Source of the DNA: Megalonaias nervosa
Taxonomy: Eukaryota; Mollusca; Bivalvia; Unionida; Unionidae
DNA: 64,000 nucleotides
Direction of reading: 5' to 3'
Assembly: GCA_016617855.1 (NCBI GenBank)
Contig: JAECUM010009679.1
Coordinates: 1-64,000 of the forward strand
Below the pieces are notes generated by a model that worked only from the letters and a program-made list of their open reading frames with translations, did no database searches and had not been told where the DNA came from. The position numbers were made by a program, and so were the translations under genes. The stretch's first letter is position 1; the number at the start of each line of letters is the position of its first letter. Shown here one piece after another: positions 48,361 to 61,077 of the stretch.

Positions 48361-49322
48361 TGTGTACATTTAGGTAGACTTGCATTCACAGGTAAAAATG
48401 GTTTGTTTTTTCAGTCATACCTAATTAAACTGTCACAGAAGATATTGATAGCATACTGTGTTGCCTTTAAAGTGATAGATGTTCAACTTGTGTCTCATTT
48501 TATCTTACTGATTTATTTCTGTATTCCTAAATTAACCTGTCAGGTGAGATACTGATAGATTGTTACAGGTATATTGTACTTTCCGCTCCTTGCATATTAG
48601 CTAATTAGCATAGTGATAAATTTGGTAGGGTTCATCTTTGTTTTGTTTGTAGCTCTTGAGACATTCCTGGAATGCAGATTATATTACAAAGTCTGGTAAA
48701 ATAAATTCTGATGCAAGCCTTACATAGATAATGTATTCAGATCTTACACACTCATTAATTACCTTGCCACAGTATCATAGTAGGACATTGTGTAACCAGT
48801 ACCATTGAAATCTAGTCCCACTCAAAGTCTTTAGAGTCAAAAGTATGAAAGGTTGCTTGGTTCTTTGCCTTGGCATGACTTTGTTGACAATTATATTGAA
48901 AGCCAGAGGCAAAGAGTTTTGTTTTCATCATAGATAAACTAATTTGTGACACTTTGATCTTTTCTGCTGATTGTCCAACCAAATTGTATTTCACCTTAAC
49001 CTTTAGACCCAAGTCTCGTGTAACAGATGACATGACAAAAAACTGATGCCTCATTGGCTTGGTTGATTAAATTTAGGTACTGGATAATGACAGGGTAGCC
49101 TCTCTTAAGTGTTTTTGCAACCATTAAAACTTGTTCTGTATTTATTATATAATAAACCAATGGACTAGCTTTGTAAATGTTTTTGAAAAGAGGTTGACTG
49201 TCTTATTATTGGACACAAGCTTTGAGAGAAAAATAATGGTCTCTAAATACATGAAATACCTCCCTGTCAGTGCCCTTGTTTTATAAAGTCTTTTATTTTA
49301 CTCATGTGACTTTACATGCACT
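48361..49322. other. Non-coding; one coding-like minus-strand frame
   Basis: An 80-codon minus-strand frame at 49054-48812 (starts MRHQFFVMSSVTRDLGLKVK, ends FDSKDFEWD) has balanced composition, but I recognise no domain and see no splice or promoter context. I do not call it a gene. Confidence 0.3.
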
Positions 49323-49515
49323 AGGGAGCTTCACTAGCTCAGTGGTTAGCATTCTGGTTTCATGACCAAAGGGATTCTGGTTCAGTTCCTACCATTGGAT
49401 CAGACCTGGTTGGCTACCATGGTGTGTCCTTGGTCAAGGTAGTTTATTCCTGTTGCTTTGGTAATAAATAATTTACTTGTGCTGATGTGCCCATAAAACG
49501 CCAAACAGGAAACGT
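49323..49515 (+). mobile_element. SINE-C copy (plus strand)
   Basis: The tRNA-like head has TAGCTCAGTGGTTAGCATTC (A box) and GGTTCAGTTCC (B box). It is followed by CCATTGGATCAGACCTGG, ACCATGGTGTGTCCTTGGTC, and a 3' part with GCTGATGTGCCCATAAAACG. About 190 bp. Two further copies at 9725-9902 and 39543-39645. Confidence 0.8.
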
Positions 49516-50716
49516 TTACTAAGTCAGTGGTTTCTTTAAAAATAAATTTGTTTAATATTTTATGATTCAGAAAAAAACACAGAGTATTCTTAGTTCAGCT
49601 TTCAACTTCAAATCAGTGCCTAAGAACAAAGAGATTTAAAAGAAGAATGGAGGCAGCGAACTGCACTATCCTATTATGTAACAGAGTACAACACTTAATG
49701 CCATCACATTGAAGAATCTCCAAACTCCAGTAGATCTTGATACCAATGTCACCATGTTCCTTTGCTCAAAAATGATTGAATTTTAGATCGAACCTATTCT
49801 AATTCTGTAATCAGGATGAATGAGTCTTTTAGATAAAGAGATTTAAAATTGTGATCAAAAGGTGGAAAAACCAAGGGTCACATTCAGGCAAGATTTTAAG
49901 GAAGTTAGCCATGTGCCACTAGCATGCAGTTCTGAAGTATCATACATGCCTAGTTCAGTTAACATTTCACTACAATCATTTATGAGTTATCAGTTATCAC
50001 CAGTGATAACTAGAATACATCCTAAACACATAGCTTATAGTACAAGTCACATGGGTCATATATGCACATTTACTCATTTTAAATTTAGTATAAATTGTTC
50101 TTTTAAAATTGAATGCTAATTTTCTTTAACTAAAGTCGATTCAGTCCTGATTTTTGAATGCTTTACACCTTAACTCACACCAAGAAACTTCTAGATGAAA
50201 ATTACCTATCACTATGGACTTTTACATGGTGGCCATGTACTAAACTTGGGTCAAAATAAGAGTGCGTCGAGTGGAATCGTCACAATTGAGGGTTGTATGA
50301 ATTTGTTTATCAATATGTGTAACTTTCATTGTGACATCACAGCATGTGACATTCAATCAGGGTTATAGTGGATGACACCTTTAGGTTCATTTCTTCCAAA
50401 AATGTCTATGTACTTTAACATTGATTTTGCTGTATGCACCTCTTGGGGTGTATAAATAATGATCTTCCAAAGAAATATGGATGTATATGAATCCAAATGA
50501 AATGAATACTAGCCAATTAAAGGTATGTAGAATCATATTCTAAAAAATGACACCTGTTACTGAAATAGTCAATGTTGAATGCCTACATGACCTGTGTGAC
50601 TTGTACTATAATTCTTGTTGGAGTAAGTTTTGCATATTTTCTTTTCTAAGCTGTATACATTATTAAAAAGTTGCAGGCCACAGAAAACACAAGTCAATTT
50701 GGTCTCCAAAAAGTCA
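49516..50716. other. Non-coding, no recognised feature
   Basis: AT-rich with no supported gene. The 85-codon frame at 49862-50119 has no domain signature. Confidence 0.4.
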
Positions 50717-51325
50717 GTTGTGATATGTATGTTGTGGGTTTTGTTATGTCCATGTGGTATGTAGCTTGTGGTTTGTGTCATGTCCATGTGATATGTAGTG
50801 TGATGTTTTTGTCATGTCATATCTAGCTTGTGGTTTTTGTCATGTCCATGTGATATGTAGTTTGTGGTTTTTGTCATGTCCATGTGATATGTAGCTTGTG
50901 GTTTTTGTCATGTCCATGTGATATGTAGCTTGTGGTTTTTGCCATGTCCATGTGATATGTAACTTGTGCTTTTTGTCATGTCCATGTGATATGTAGCTTG
51001 TGGTTTTTGTCATGTCCATGTGATATGTAGCTGGTGGTTTTTGCCATGTCCATGTGATACGTAGCTTGTGTTTTTTGTCGTGTCCATTTGATATATAGGT
51101 TGTGGTTTTTTGTCATGTCCATGTGATATATATCTTGTGGTTTTTTAGTCATGTCCATGTGATATGTAGCTTGTGGTTTTTTGTCATGTCCATGTGATAT
51201 GTAGATTGTGTTTTTGTCTTGTCCAGTTGATATATAGGTTGTGTTTTTTTGTCATGTCCATGTGATATGTAGCTTGTGGTTTTTGTTATGTCATGTGATA
51301 TGTAGCTTGTGTTTTTTGCCATGAC
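50717..51325. repeat. Minisatellite, about 34-36 bp unit x 17
   Basis: Units contain GTCATGTCCATGTGATATGT and AGCTTGTGGTTTTT. Unit length varies by one or two bases because of T runs. Minus-strand frames over it repeat MDMTK, which is a by-product. At about 600 bp it is the longest minisatellite in the window. Confidence 0.97.
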
Positions 51326-52388
51326 ATGACATGCACACTCTACTCTTATTCCATGCAGTTAAGGTCAAAATCATAGAAAATTTAAGATTTTTATTGATGT
51401 TCTTTCATTTGCCTTTATTTTCTAAAAACCCTGGTGGATCTTCTTCATGCCCAGGATGAATCATTATAAGGTCTGTGATGTGTGCTTGACCCTTTAACAT
51501 TTTGGGTCAGGCTTGATGATGATGATGATCTTACAACTTATGCAAGTATGCATGTACTAATAATGTTAGTATGGACATATTTGGTTACGTGTTGAGATTC
51601 CAGATATGACATGATACCACTATGGACTACATGACCTATATTAAAGAAATATACATGCATTTTATTTTTGGTCTGTTAGATGTTTGGCAATATGGATTGA
51701 AAGAAAACAAAATGAGCTTAGTATTATATATTTATTTTTTAAACATTATTATTTGACAAAATTAAATATACAAATACCATGATGTGAGACAATACATGTT
51801 ATGTTTTTTGATCGTGTTTTGTTTATAACGAGTGAGCTATGTTAATAAGATTAAGTATAATATGCCTGTAATATTGTTGTTATTGAAAATATTTCAGTGC
51901 AAAATATGTATAATGCTTTTATTTGTTGTGAATGGTGACAACATTCAAGAACCTGTGAAATACACTTTAAAGGTATTATTTATCTTTTCTAACTATTTGT
52001 AAGTTAGTTCATGATTTGTAAGGAGGAAATGTAATGAAATAAAGAATTAGAGTAAAGCTCGATCTTGTATACACCAAGCTAATTGTGCTGCGGCAGTTAT
52101 CAAAACTGCAGCATCTATTTCCAGTGATGATATATGATCACATTCATTTTCATGCTGACGAACGGTAACAAGGATGTATTGCAAAAAAATTTGTTCCCTT
52201 TGTTGAAATTTTGTTACATGCAAACTTTATAGTGTGTTCACTGCAGTTTAGCATCATCCTTTTCAATTATGCTGTTTGTAGCTGTAAGAATAAGAATGAT
52301 TTTGCCCTTTCTAAGTCTCTAACTTGAGACCTTGTACACAGGGGGTCAATTCTTTTGAATGATCCAAGGATATTGACTTGGTCTAATG
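51326..52388. other. Non-coding, no recognised feature
   Basis: AT-rich. A short GATGAT tract lies near 51516. No gene is supported. Confidence 0.4.
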
Positions 52389-52475
52389 CAAGGTACACAT
52401 TGGACCATACAAGGTAGACATCAGACCATGCAAGGTAGACATTGGACCATGCAAGGTAGATATCGGACCATGAGG
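52389..52475. repeat. Short tandem repeat, about 22 bp x 4
   Basis: Four units of CAAGGTAGACATTGGACCAT or a close variant. Confidence 0.9.
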
Positions 52476-52543
52476 ATTTTATTTAAATGTGACTCTCTAA
52501 GATGAATTATAAATTCAGTTTAAGTTGTTACAACACTCAGAAT

Positions 52544-52805
52544 GTTGTTGTTGTTGTTGTTGTTATTATGGGGTTTAATGCCATTTTTCTGCACAAGATA
52601 GGCTATACATGGTGGCCAGTATAAATGGTGGAGGAAGAACCTGGGAAAACCCCAAAAGAACCACTGACCCACGAGAAGCTACTGGCAAGCTTTCTCACAT
52701 ACCCACATTGGCCGAGCACGAGACTTGAACCCACGCAGACAGAGGTGAGATGGCAGTGATCCGTAATATTGAGCGCTTTAGACCACTTGGCCACTGGGGG
52801 CCCCC
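52544..52805 (-). mobile_element. SINE-A copy 8, full length (minus strand)
   Basis: The minus strand starts GGGGGGCCCCCAGTGGCCAA, has A and B boxes (GGGTTCAAGTCTC), GTGAGAAAGCTTGCCAGTAG, and ends AATGGCATTAAACCCC with an AAC-repeat tail (GTT repeats on the plus strand). A short CAGAATG direct repeat is seen at both sides. Confidence 0.93.
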
Positions 52806-53094
52806 CACAGAATGAGAAAATTCATTGGAATAGAATCTTATTTGTCAAGACCATCAATATATGTAACCGAACCTCAGGGATATACATTTATAGAGCATAG
52901 GCCAAAATAAAAAATGTGTGTTTCTGATCAGCCAACTGTGCATGCTTTTTGTTGGTGACCCTAGCACACTCTTTCCCCCAGGGTAAAAACAATTTTTTAA
53001 AAAAAATTCCCAAAATTAATTTGTGCATCTAATTGATCCAGTTTTGCCCAGTACTTAAAGTGTTTAGTACAATATTGATACTAATCATTATAAT

Positions 53095-53097
<3 letters not shown>

Positions 53098-53137
<40 letters not shown>
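53098..53137. repeat. (AT)n microsatellite, left of the LTR-like element
   Basis: About 20 TA dinucleotides end directly at the TGTTACG start of the LTR-like element. Confidence 0.95.
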
Positions 53138-53141
<4 letters not shown>

Positions 53142-54065
53142 ACGTACGTGTAATTTAATTGCTTGTGTGTTAGTTCTAAAATTCTTTTTTATTTTATTTT
53201 TGTTTCATTACATTTTATTGTAATGATTATTTTCACGGGATTCAATATTTTTTCCAGTAAATTCTGTTTGTATAGAACGCAAAAGATATTACATTAGCAC
53301 TATTTTTAGCTCACTCTAGTTCATAGATTTTGTAAACATCGAGTGAAGACGATTGGCTATTGCCAAGGTCATTTTGGCCCGCATGTTAGCTGAACTGTAA
53401 ACAGTCTTTCTTTTTTTATATATTTTCAGTGTGAGAATTTGGTTTCTAGATAGGGCTATTCTAGCTACGTGATAATTGGCATTTTTTTTTATTGCGCTGT
53501 TCAAATGTTAAGAGACCATGTGACCCATCACGTGGGACTGAGATGATGTTTTAGTTGGGTTTAATACTCATTCCAAGAGCTTTTCAGTCAGTCGTATTCT
53601 TAACACCTTGAAGGTACAAGGTGCTTTTATTGTTGAAGCCAGATTGTTTGAAGTTCATCTTTTTTTTTGAATTTAATAATTTATTCTCTAGAAAATTAAA
53701 CAAGTGCTTTATATTTATAAAAGCTCTGGGAGAAAGAAATTCAGTGGAAATTTATTCTGGAATTCTGTACGGAAACATAAACTGTGATTCAATCGAGGAT
53801 CTGTTACCATCAGTACAGACATCATCTGACATCATCGCCTAACATATTGGAATTTCATCGAGATTCGAACCCAGATTCTGTTAGAACTTTTTAGTGATAG
53901 GACTTGTATTTTTCAATCTTAGGACTAAATTTTGGATTATGTTCACAAACCATAAGTCCTATTTCCATTTTTATATTGTTTTCTAGGGAAATAAATTATT
54001 TTGTTAAAATATACAAAGCTTGTTGGCTTCACTCTTTTCTCGTTATTTTTGTACAAGCCTACATG

Positions 54066-54070
<5 letters not shown>
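53138..54070 (+). mobile_element. LTR-like element, copy 2 (about 932 bp, probable solo LTR)
   Basis: Starts TGTTACGTACGTGTAATTTA and ends near CTACATGTAACT. The 5' 60 bp and the 3' third match copy 1 (23521-24449), while the middle is more diverged. TATATTTATAAAAG at about 53711 could be a TATA element and AATAAA at about 53990 a polyadenylation signal. No internal retrotransposon region adjoins either end. Both flanks are (AT)n, which hides any target duplication. Confidence 0.6.

Positions 54071-54144
<74 letters not shown>
54071..54144. repeat. (AT)n microsatellite, right of the LTR-like element
   Basis: About 37 AT dinucleotides directly after the LTR-like element. An open frame here (IYIYIY repeats) is a by-product. 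Confidence 0.97.
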
Positions 54145-54148
<4 letters not shown>

Positions 54149-54269
54149 TTTTTTATAAAAAAAACTACCTATCCTAATTGTAAAACCAGTGCCATAGGAA
54201 ACACCTTTTTTTTTCTTCACCTTACCTGGCTGTTAAAGCCAATTGAGCTGACAGTAAGGCCTTACCTCT

Positions 54270-54400
54270 GGTGTGTTGCTATATTATTGGCTGATATGGT
54301 GTAAAAAGTAGTCTAGCAAATGTGCATGTGGCAAATATGTTATAGGCAGCACATGCTCAGTAAAGAATTATGCTGGAAGCAAATCAAGGGATCAAAAGAA
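54270..54400 (+). repeat. Dispersed repeat, copy 1 of a pair
   Basis: Shares ATATTATTGGCTGATATGGT, GTAAAA and CAAATGTGCATGTGGCAA with 57605-57695. It contains a long open frame ending at a donor-like GTGAGT (54471), but the repeat relationship argues against coding. Confidence 0.65.
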
Positions 54401-57400
54401 ATGTCTACAGACAACATCCAACTTAACAGATATTAACCAACTGCCCTTGCATTTGGCAGATGTCATCCAGGTGAGTGCTGATGCCCACCTGAACATTATA
54501 AATGTTGAGAATTTTTTTTTCTTCTTCCAGTAATTTGTCTTAATTGGGTTTATATCACAATTAATTAGAGGATATATTGTAGGTATAGTGAAGGAAGCCA
54601 TGACTTATTATGATAATTGATGGGATAATTGATGTACTATGGGGTTAAAGTGACTCAGTCACTAGGAAAACTGTATGGTAAATGTTATAGGCAGGCAGTT
54701 AGACTTTGGTTATATTGACCAAAAATCCACATCAAAATTACAATACTGAACAATATTCAAGTAATGTGTTGTAGCTGTGTAGGGTAGGTTGTAGCTGTGT
54801 AGGGTAGGTGGCAGCTTCATTGGGGAATTAGTTGGTAGAGCAAACAAACAAATGTCAAGGTCACATATTTCTTTAATGGTTTCTTTTCACTGTTCCAAAC
54901 TTAAATTCAAAAAGTCTCTCTAACTATTTCTGCCTCTGTATATATATATCAAGGTAGGGGACTTCACCCTTCACCGAAGACATCCTGATATCATATTTCT
55001 GTAACTGGCTTGATTGTTTCTGGTACACAGAATCTGTGTTTCCTACATTAAACTAAACACTCGATATCTCACTAATGAGTTGTCCAAAAGTTGAATTGAA
55101 AACATATAAATGATTGCAACATATCTGATCAGACTTGTGCTTACTTTCAACCTCTCCCTCAAAATATAAATGCTAAATAAATGTAGTTTATGTGTAAGGG
55201 TTGGCAAAGATTATCAGAGTTCAAGTAGAAAATACATGTTTCTTTTAAATCTATATACAAGTTACTCTTGCTAATTAGAGAAACTTAATGTACTATGGAT
55301 TGGTGTCTCCAATATCATCAGCATTTTCAAAATCTAAAACTGGTTATAAGTCCTGTCAATAATCATTTAATTAATTTGCATAAACACAAATGTCTGTTGT
55401 TCTCACTTACTACATAGCCCATAGAGTTAGACCTGTTAAACCAAATGATTAATGTCGGTAAGGCCATGGGGTGAGTGTGCTGTAAAGACTCTGCTTGTAT
55501 TGTTTTAGACTGCAGAAGCAGAACACTTCTTGACATGTAGATTCTATCCAATATGGCTATGTACAAAACTAGAAAATTGGAAAACAGTTGAATCATATCA
55601 AATGTCCCCACTACAGATGCACCCGAAAGAAGTATTCAGTGAAGTGTCAAAATATTTGCCCATTAAAATAATAACCAGTGTTTTCATTTTAGAAAAGCAC
55701 CAAGTATTGGAATTACTGACATGAAACATGTTTTACAGTTTGCATGCATGCAAGTCCATTTAGATTCATATTGTACAGTCTAAATAGCCTATTGATCACA
55801 TGCCTTTAACATCCATCTTTCATATCCAGTCTGAGTCTCTTTTTCTTTTCCCTCCTGTTGTTTTCCCAAAGGAGTTAACCTACCATTATTGACCATTTTG
55901 CATTTATGGTTAAATATAAAGGTATTCCATTTCCCATGGGCAGATTAGTATGAGGCAGGCATGACTTTGTCAGAATTTTTCTTTTGGGCAATTCTGGTTT
56001 GTATTACAAATTTAGCACCTCCATTTGTACCCAGAATCCTCAGCATATAAATTGATTTGATTGGACCCTTTTGTCACTTGATCCTAAGTACTGTGGTGAA
56101 TCATCACCTGGTTATAATGCAGTATTAAAGAAAACTTGCTTCTATTCAGTACAAATTTCTCAGTCTCTCCAAAGTAAGTTAAAATTTCTCTTTTTACTTT
56201 GTATACCATGTATAGCAACCTATTGATTTCAGTATCTGGGATTATGTACCATGGGCGGTATTAGTTCATGCCACATTATTAAATAATACATACTGTTGCA
56301 TATAATTACATATGCCATGGTATTAAATGATTGACACCTCTGTATATAATAATGTATACTGTGTATTAACTATATATGCCATGTATTTAAGTTACAGAAA
56401 CTATAATTACAGGTGGTACAATACATTTGGCTTTCTTTTACACACACACCCCCCCACATATGGACACATTCCAAATACTTTTTTATCAATGTCTATGCCG
56501 CAGTTTCATGTATGATGGAGACGAGTTCTGTGCAGATTTCTTTACTGAAGAGTTATTTGTCCCATTTGACTCTTGAGCCCATAATCTCAAAGAGTCTTTT
56601 AAGTCTCAAGAGTCAAAACTGAGATCTCAATAATTATTAGTTTTTTACAGTTTTGAACTCATAGCTGAGATTATTTATTATTCTTAAAGCAGTTTGGTGT
56701 TTAAGATTGTGTTCTGTAGAATAAAGCGAAACACATATACACTATTTTGTATGAACAATCCGACAGTAAGACACACAAGACCATTGCTGATTTTTGTATG
56801 TTTTCCTTTCTTATTATGTATGACTGCATGAATATAATGGTATAATAAACAGAAAAAGTATTTTGTTTTTCCTTTATGCATTTTTTAAACTTCAGCATTT
56901 TCTATTTTTAACATAAATCATTTTAAATGCCAATGTATACCCATACAACTGTGACACAGTGTCCCCTACCCTTGCGATTCTAGGTGTAACACTATGTCAG
57001 TTAATTATTTCCTTCCTATTTTTGTCTCATTTTCAAATGATGGACCTTCTTTGCATATCCTGATGTTTGTTAAGTTCCTATTATCAGTTCTTGACCTTGT
57101 CTTGGTCATCAAATGTTAAAAAAGCCACACCCACAAACCATGCTTGTAAAAGGTGCTGTCAGAACATATATGGCCAGTACACTGTAACCCAGGGAAACAT
57201 GTGAAACAAAAACTGATATTTGATAAAAAATTAATCCAATTAAGGAATAAATGATTCCAAAGAATTAATCATTTTGCAAACTGAAGCAAACCAATTGCCA
57301 TAAAACAGAATTAACGTTTGTCCACATACATTTGACAACTGGCTTCACAAGTTGCTGTATTTTCCATGGTTTTGCATAATTAATTATAATTTCATGGGTA

Positions 57401-57604
57401 CAAGTTGTTGTACTTTCCATGATTTTGTATGATTAGTTATGATGGGCAATCAAACAAGTGCCAATATTTGATCAGAAGTTTATCCAGTCATGTCATTATC
57501 GATTCCCTCTTCCTCTTCCTGTACTAAACAACCAAGATAATCTCAAAACACTCTAACCTTGATTCATTTATGCACACTTAAGCATGACATCAGTGACCTG
57601 TTGG
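54401..57604. other. Non-coding, no supported gene
   Basis: AT-rich. A 22 bp duplication (GTTGTAGCTGTGTAGGGTAG) lies at about 54771-54813. A short C run follows a CA tract at 56440-56455. Frames in the region are short and lack domains. Confidence 0.4.
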
Positions 57605-57695
57605 TATCTATTTTATATAGGTGCGATATTATTGGCTGATTAGGTGTAAAATGTATTCTAACAAATGTGCATATGGCAATTACACTGGAAGCAGA
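57605..57695 (+). repeat. Dispersed repeat, copy 2 of a pair
   Basis: Contains ATATTATTGGCTGATTAGGT, CAAATGTGCATATGGCAATT and GGAAGCAGATCAAGG, matching 54270-54400. Confidence 0.65.
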
Positions 57696-57750
57696 TCAAG
57701 GATAATTAAGACAGTTGCTCCAGCCCAATCAGCATCATAAAAATGCACAG

Positions 57751-58091
57751 ACAGCTCCATTGGTCTAGTGGTTAGAGCATCTGCCTCGGGATGCGGGAGG
57801 TCGTGGATTCATACCTGGCCAAGTCATACCAAAGACTTGTAAAAATGGTACTAACAGCTGCCTTGCTAGGTGTTCAGCATTAAGATGTTAGTGTTAGGAC
57901 TAGTCGTCCTCCAGGTGTCAGGATAATGTGACTGGGTGGGGCATCATGCGTCATGTCTGTGGCATGATGCCCCAGTGCTAGACATCATTATAAACTGCCT
58001 CACTGCAGACATTGTAGCGATATGACTGAAAAATTGTTGAAGCTACATTAAAAATTAAAAATCCAAATCACACACACACACACACACACAC
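57751..58091 (+). mobile_element. SINE-B copy 2, full length with 10 bp target duplication
   Basis: The head has GGTCTAGTGGTTAGAGCATC and a B-box-like GTGGATTCATACC. The body matches SINE-B copy 1 (GTCATACCAAAGACTTGTAA, GTGTCAGGATAATGTGACTG, CATCATGCGTCATGTCTGTG). The 3' end is GAAAAATTGTTGAAGCTACA then (CA)n. AAATGCACAG is repeated at 57741-57750 and 58092-58101. Confidence 0.95.
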
Positions 58092-58101
58092 AAATGCACA
58101 G

Positions 58102-59434
58102 GTTTGAATTTCCATTCAGCAGAAATGGGTCACATTTAAATTCCAAGAACAAAACCCAGACAGGATAGCATTTGTTAAAAACCTTGGAAGGTGGTATTGT
58201 GGTCTTCAAAGATGTACCCTAGTTTGAAGTTATAATGTTAGTCCTGTCTGTATTAGGTATTTATTCCTCATTTATTGATCTAAAGCATGTTACTATATAA
58301 TATTTACCATGGTATTTATAATTGAACATCACAGTATAAAATAATTTATTACAATGGTATAAATTTGGAGGTATTGCTGCATTTAATGATTTAGACAGGG
58401 GTTTTAACAAATATACATACATGTAAACTTAAAAATCAAGATGATAATAAATTTTTGTTTTAATTAAATACCACAGTATATATTATGCATTGCTAGTGTA
58501 TAATTGAATTAATACCATGCAATATCACTCATTTATCACATAGTTGGTAACACTTTACATATAGTGTTCATAGTTCAATATTTTTGTTATATCAACTTGT
58601 TGAAATATCATTTTATATGAATCTGATTGGTCCCGACAAGCCCATGAAATTCTTGCACATCATTTTCTTTATTGATTGGCTGCAGCTGGGGGAATTTTCC
58701 TTACCCAAATTGCTTGCCCATGGGCATTAGAAAAAAGTTTGTGTCTGTCCAAATATATCCAGTTTTACCACACACAGGCTCATTACAAATAAAATTAAGG
58801 GTATCGGTCATTTGATTGGGGGGGGGGGACTGGTAACAGACATACCACCACTTTGACAAGCATGGCTTGAATGTTAACCTGTAAGAGTAAATAAACCCAC
58901 TTCTGTTTCAAGAAGAACTTCTGCCTCCAGTAATTATCCCTTCACATGAATATCCAACAACTGGAATACTGCTTTTTCTACCGTGTCCAGTGTAGTGGAA
59001 TTTTCACACTTTAGGTGGAAACATTGTAAATGTTCACATGGAAATGGTTGTATATGGCATGTCTGCCTGAGTGAAATTTGTGACATCACACAGGAAATTC
59101 CACTGGAGATCCAGTCTTGAAAATAATGTTGTCTGTTTCAAATTGTCTATTCATTTGGAAAGACAGTTGATCTTTGAGTAATTTGTAGAAAAGAAAATCT
59201 ACTTTTAATTGTTACTGGTTATAGCATTATTGATTAAACTTGCATCTGGGACTATATATCATTTAATAACATGTTATATTTAGCTCAACAATACATATAA
59301 ATTAATACAGCAATATTAACAAGAGATACTGAGACAGATGACCAGATATAACATGATATATACTTAGGTATTAACTGACATATACCATGAAACAAATAGT
59401 TTCATATAATGGCCTTCAGTATTATATACGGGTT
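58102..59434. other. Non-coding, no recognised feature
   Basis: AT-rich. A run of 11 G lies at about 58818-58828. No gene is supported. Confidence 0.4.
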
Positions 59435-59622
59435 ATATGTAAACCCCAGTACTGATGTGGATGGCTTGCCATAAATTTAATATGTATGTAAACCCCAGTA
59501 CTGACAGGGATGGCTTGCCATAAATTTAATGTTTATGTAAACCTGCTGACACAGATGGCTTGCCATAAATTTAATGTGTAAAGCCCAATACTGACACAGA
59601 TGGCTTTCCGTAAATTTGTACC
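59435..59622. repeat. Minisatellite, about 46 bp unit x 4
   Basis: Units carry TATGTAAACCCCAGTACTGA and GATGGCTTGCCATAAATTTA. The third and fourth units are shortened. Confidence 0.95.
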
Positions 59623-60868
59623 CAGCTACCAAGGAATATGAAGACCGAGAGCTGTCATCATAGTGATGCTTGCTTTGAAGGTTTATTGTTTAAAAGCTTA
59701 CAGGATGTTAAATTTCTACCATTCTTCAAAAACATTCTTAAAATTAACTTTTTAAGATAAAGGTTTGACTTAAAGTATCGATATAGTCCAGTAGTGTTAA
59801 GTTTCACATGTAGTATACACATTAAGCTTTACTTCTCACTTCGTAAACATATCATTATGTTGCCCTCACTGCATGAATGCCTTTTCATACAGAACATGGT
59901 AAGTAAAGATGACTGCTTCATAATACTTATTATTCAGTGTTTGATTTGACACGCAAGAAAGGTTAAAGCTATAAATGGAATTTTCAATAACGCATATTGG
60001 TTGGAGAAGGGCTATTGCTTGTAAGTGGGACTGTAATTGTCATGGTTGGTATGCCCTGTATGGAATGTACAGGTAGCAAGAATTGTAGACATTCGGGCTC
60101 GTGCCATAACTACATTAAGACATACAGGTATAATGCAGTTAAGTTGTCGTCTGCTTAAACTTAAAGACACAACAGTTATCACCACTTGATGATTGAGTGG
60201 TGGAGAAAGAGTTTGATAAAGCTGTAAACCTTGCAAGGGATGTGAAACACAAAATTAGAGCTTGATGGAGTGAATTTGATTTGTAAGTACAAAGATCATT
60301 TTTGTTAGCAGTGGAGAATTATAGCGGCTTAAATTTAAATTCCTTGAGTGACAGTTGGAGTCATTATTCTGTATGCAAATTGGAATTTGCTTTTTCAAGG
60401 CTACTGAAATTTCCATGTGATTGTGAGGGCCTGATTTTGGACTTGTAATATCAATTTATGTGACATGATGTGGCTTGCTGAATATTGGTGTTGGAGTATA
60501 ATTCTCTTGTCTTTTATCAGCCTTCATGTTTGGATTTCAAAAGATTGAATACCAGTCTGTGCAGTACAGAGGAATGGAGGCTACCAATAATACAGTTAAC
60601 ACCCACTCAGTATACTGGGTTCCACATATGGTCCTTGAAATCTTGTATGCTTAACCTCGCCTTTATTGATTATGGTAATTTTTTATATCATGATTCATGA
60701 TATCAGGGCCCAAGGAAAGGATTTTATAGGTACATTTCACCGTGCCCAGGTAAGTTTCTTTTTGAAAGAAAGACATGTTTGTTTGGTTGTTTAAATTGCT
60801 TTCTTATAAACTACATAGTTGCAGAAGAACTTCATATGAGGTTATGTAAGGTGGGATTTCTTATTGAA
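59623..60868. other. Non-coding, weak exon-like signals only
   Basis: Donor-like GTAAGT sites occur at about 59899 and 60750 after open stretches, but acceptors are poor (see the rejected list). No gene is called. Confidence 0.35.
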
Positions 60869-61077
60869 TCATTTTCATGTGAAGTTCCTTGGCAAATATT
60901 GTATCATTTTCATGTGAAGTTTCTTGGCAAATATTGTATTGTTTTTGTGTGAAGTTCCCTGGCAAATATTGTATTGTTTTCATGTGAAGTTCCTTGGTAA
61001 ATATTGTATGACTTTTGTGTGAAGTTCCTTGGCAAATATTGTCTTGTTTTCATGTGAAGTTCATTAGTAAATATTGT
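60869..61077. repeat. Minisatellite, 35 bp unit x 6
   Basis: Units of TTTTCATGTGAAGTTCCTTG plus GCAAATATTGTAT. The array is 209 bp with few substitutions. Confidence 0.96.

Noticed and set aside
48812..49054. 80-codon minus-strand frame with coding-like composition
   Set aside because: No homology that I recognise, no splice or promoter context, and such lengths occur by chance among the many frames of this window.
50717..51325. CRISPR-like array
   Set aside because: Units are directly adjacent with no unique spacers, no cas genes are present, and the DNA is clearly eukaryotic.
54020..54304. 94-codon frame with IYIYIY repeat
   Set aside because: It is a translation of the (AT)n microsatellite.
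59761..59898. 46-codon open frame ending at GTAAGT
   Set aside because: No usable acceptor at its start, and the peptide has no recognisable features.
60707..60749. 43 nt between an AG and a perfect GTAAGT
   Set aside because: The acceptor context is weak, two frames are open and neither phase fits the exon at 63871.
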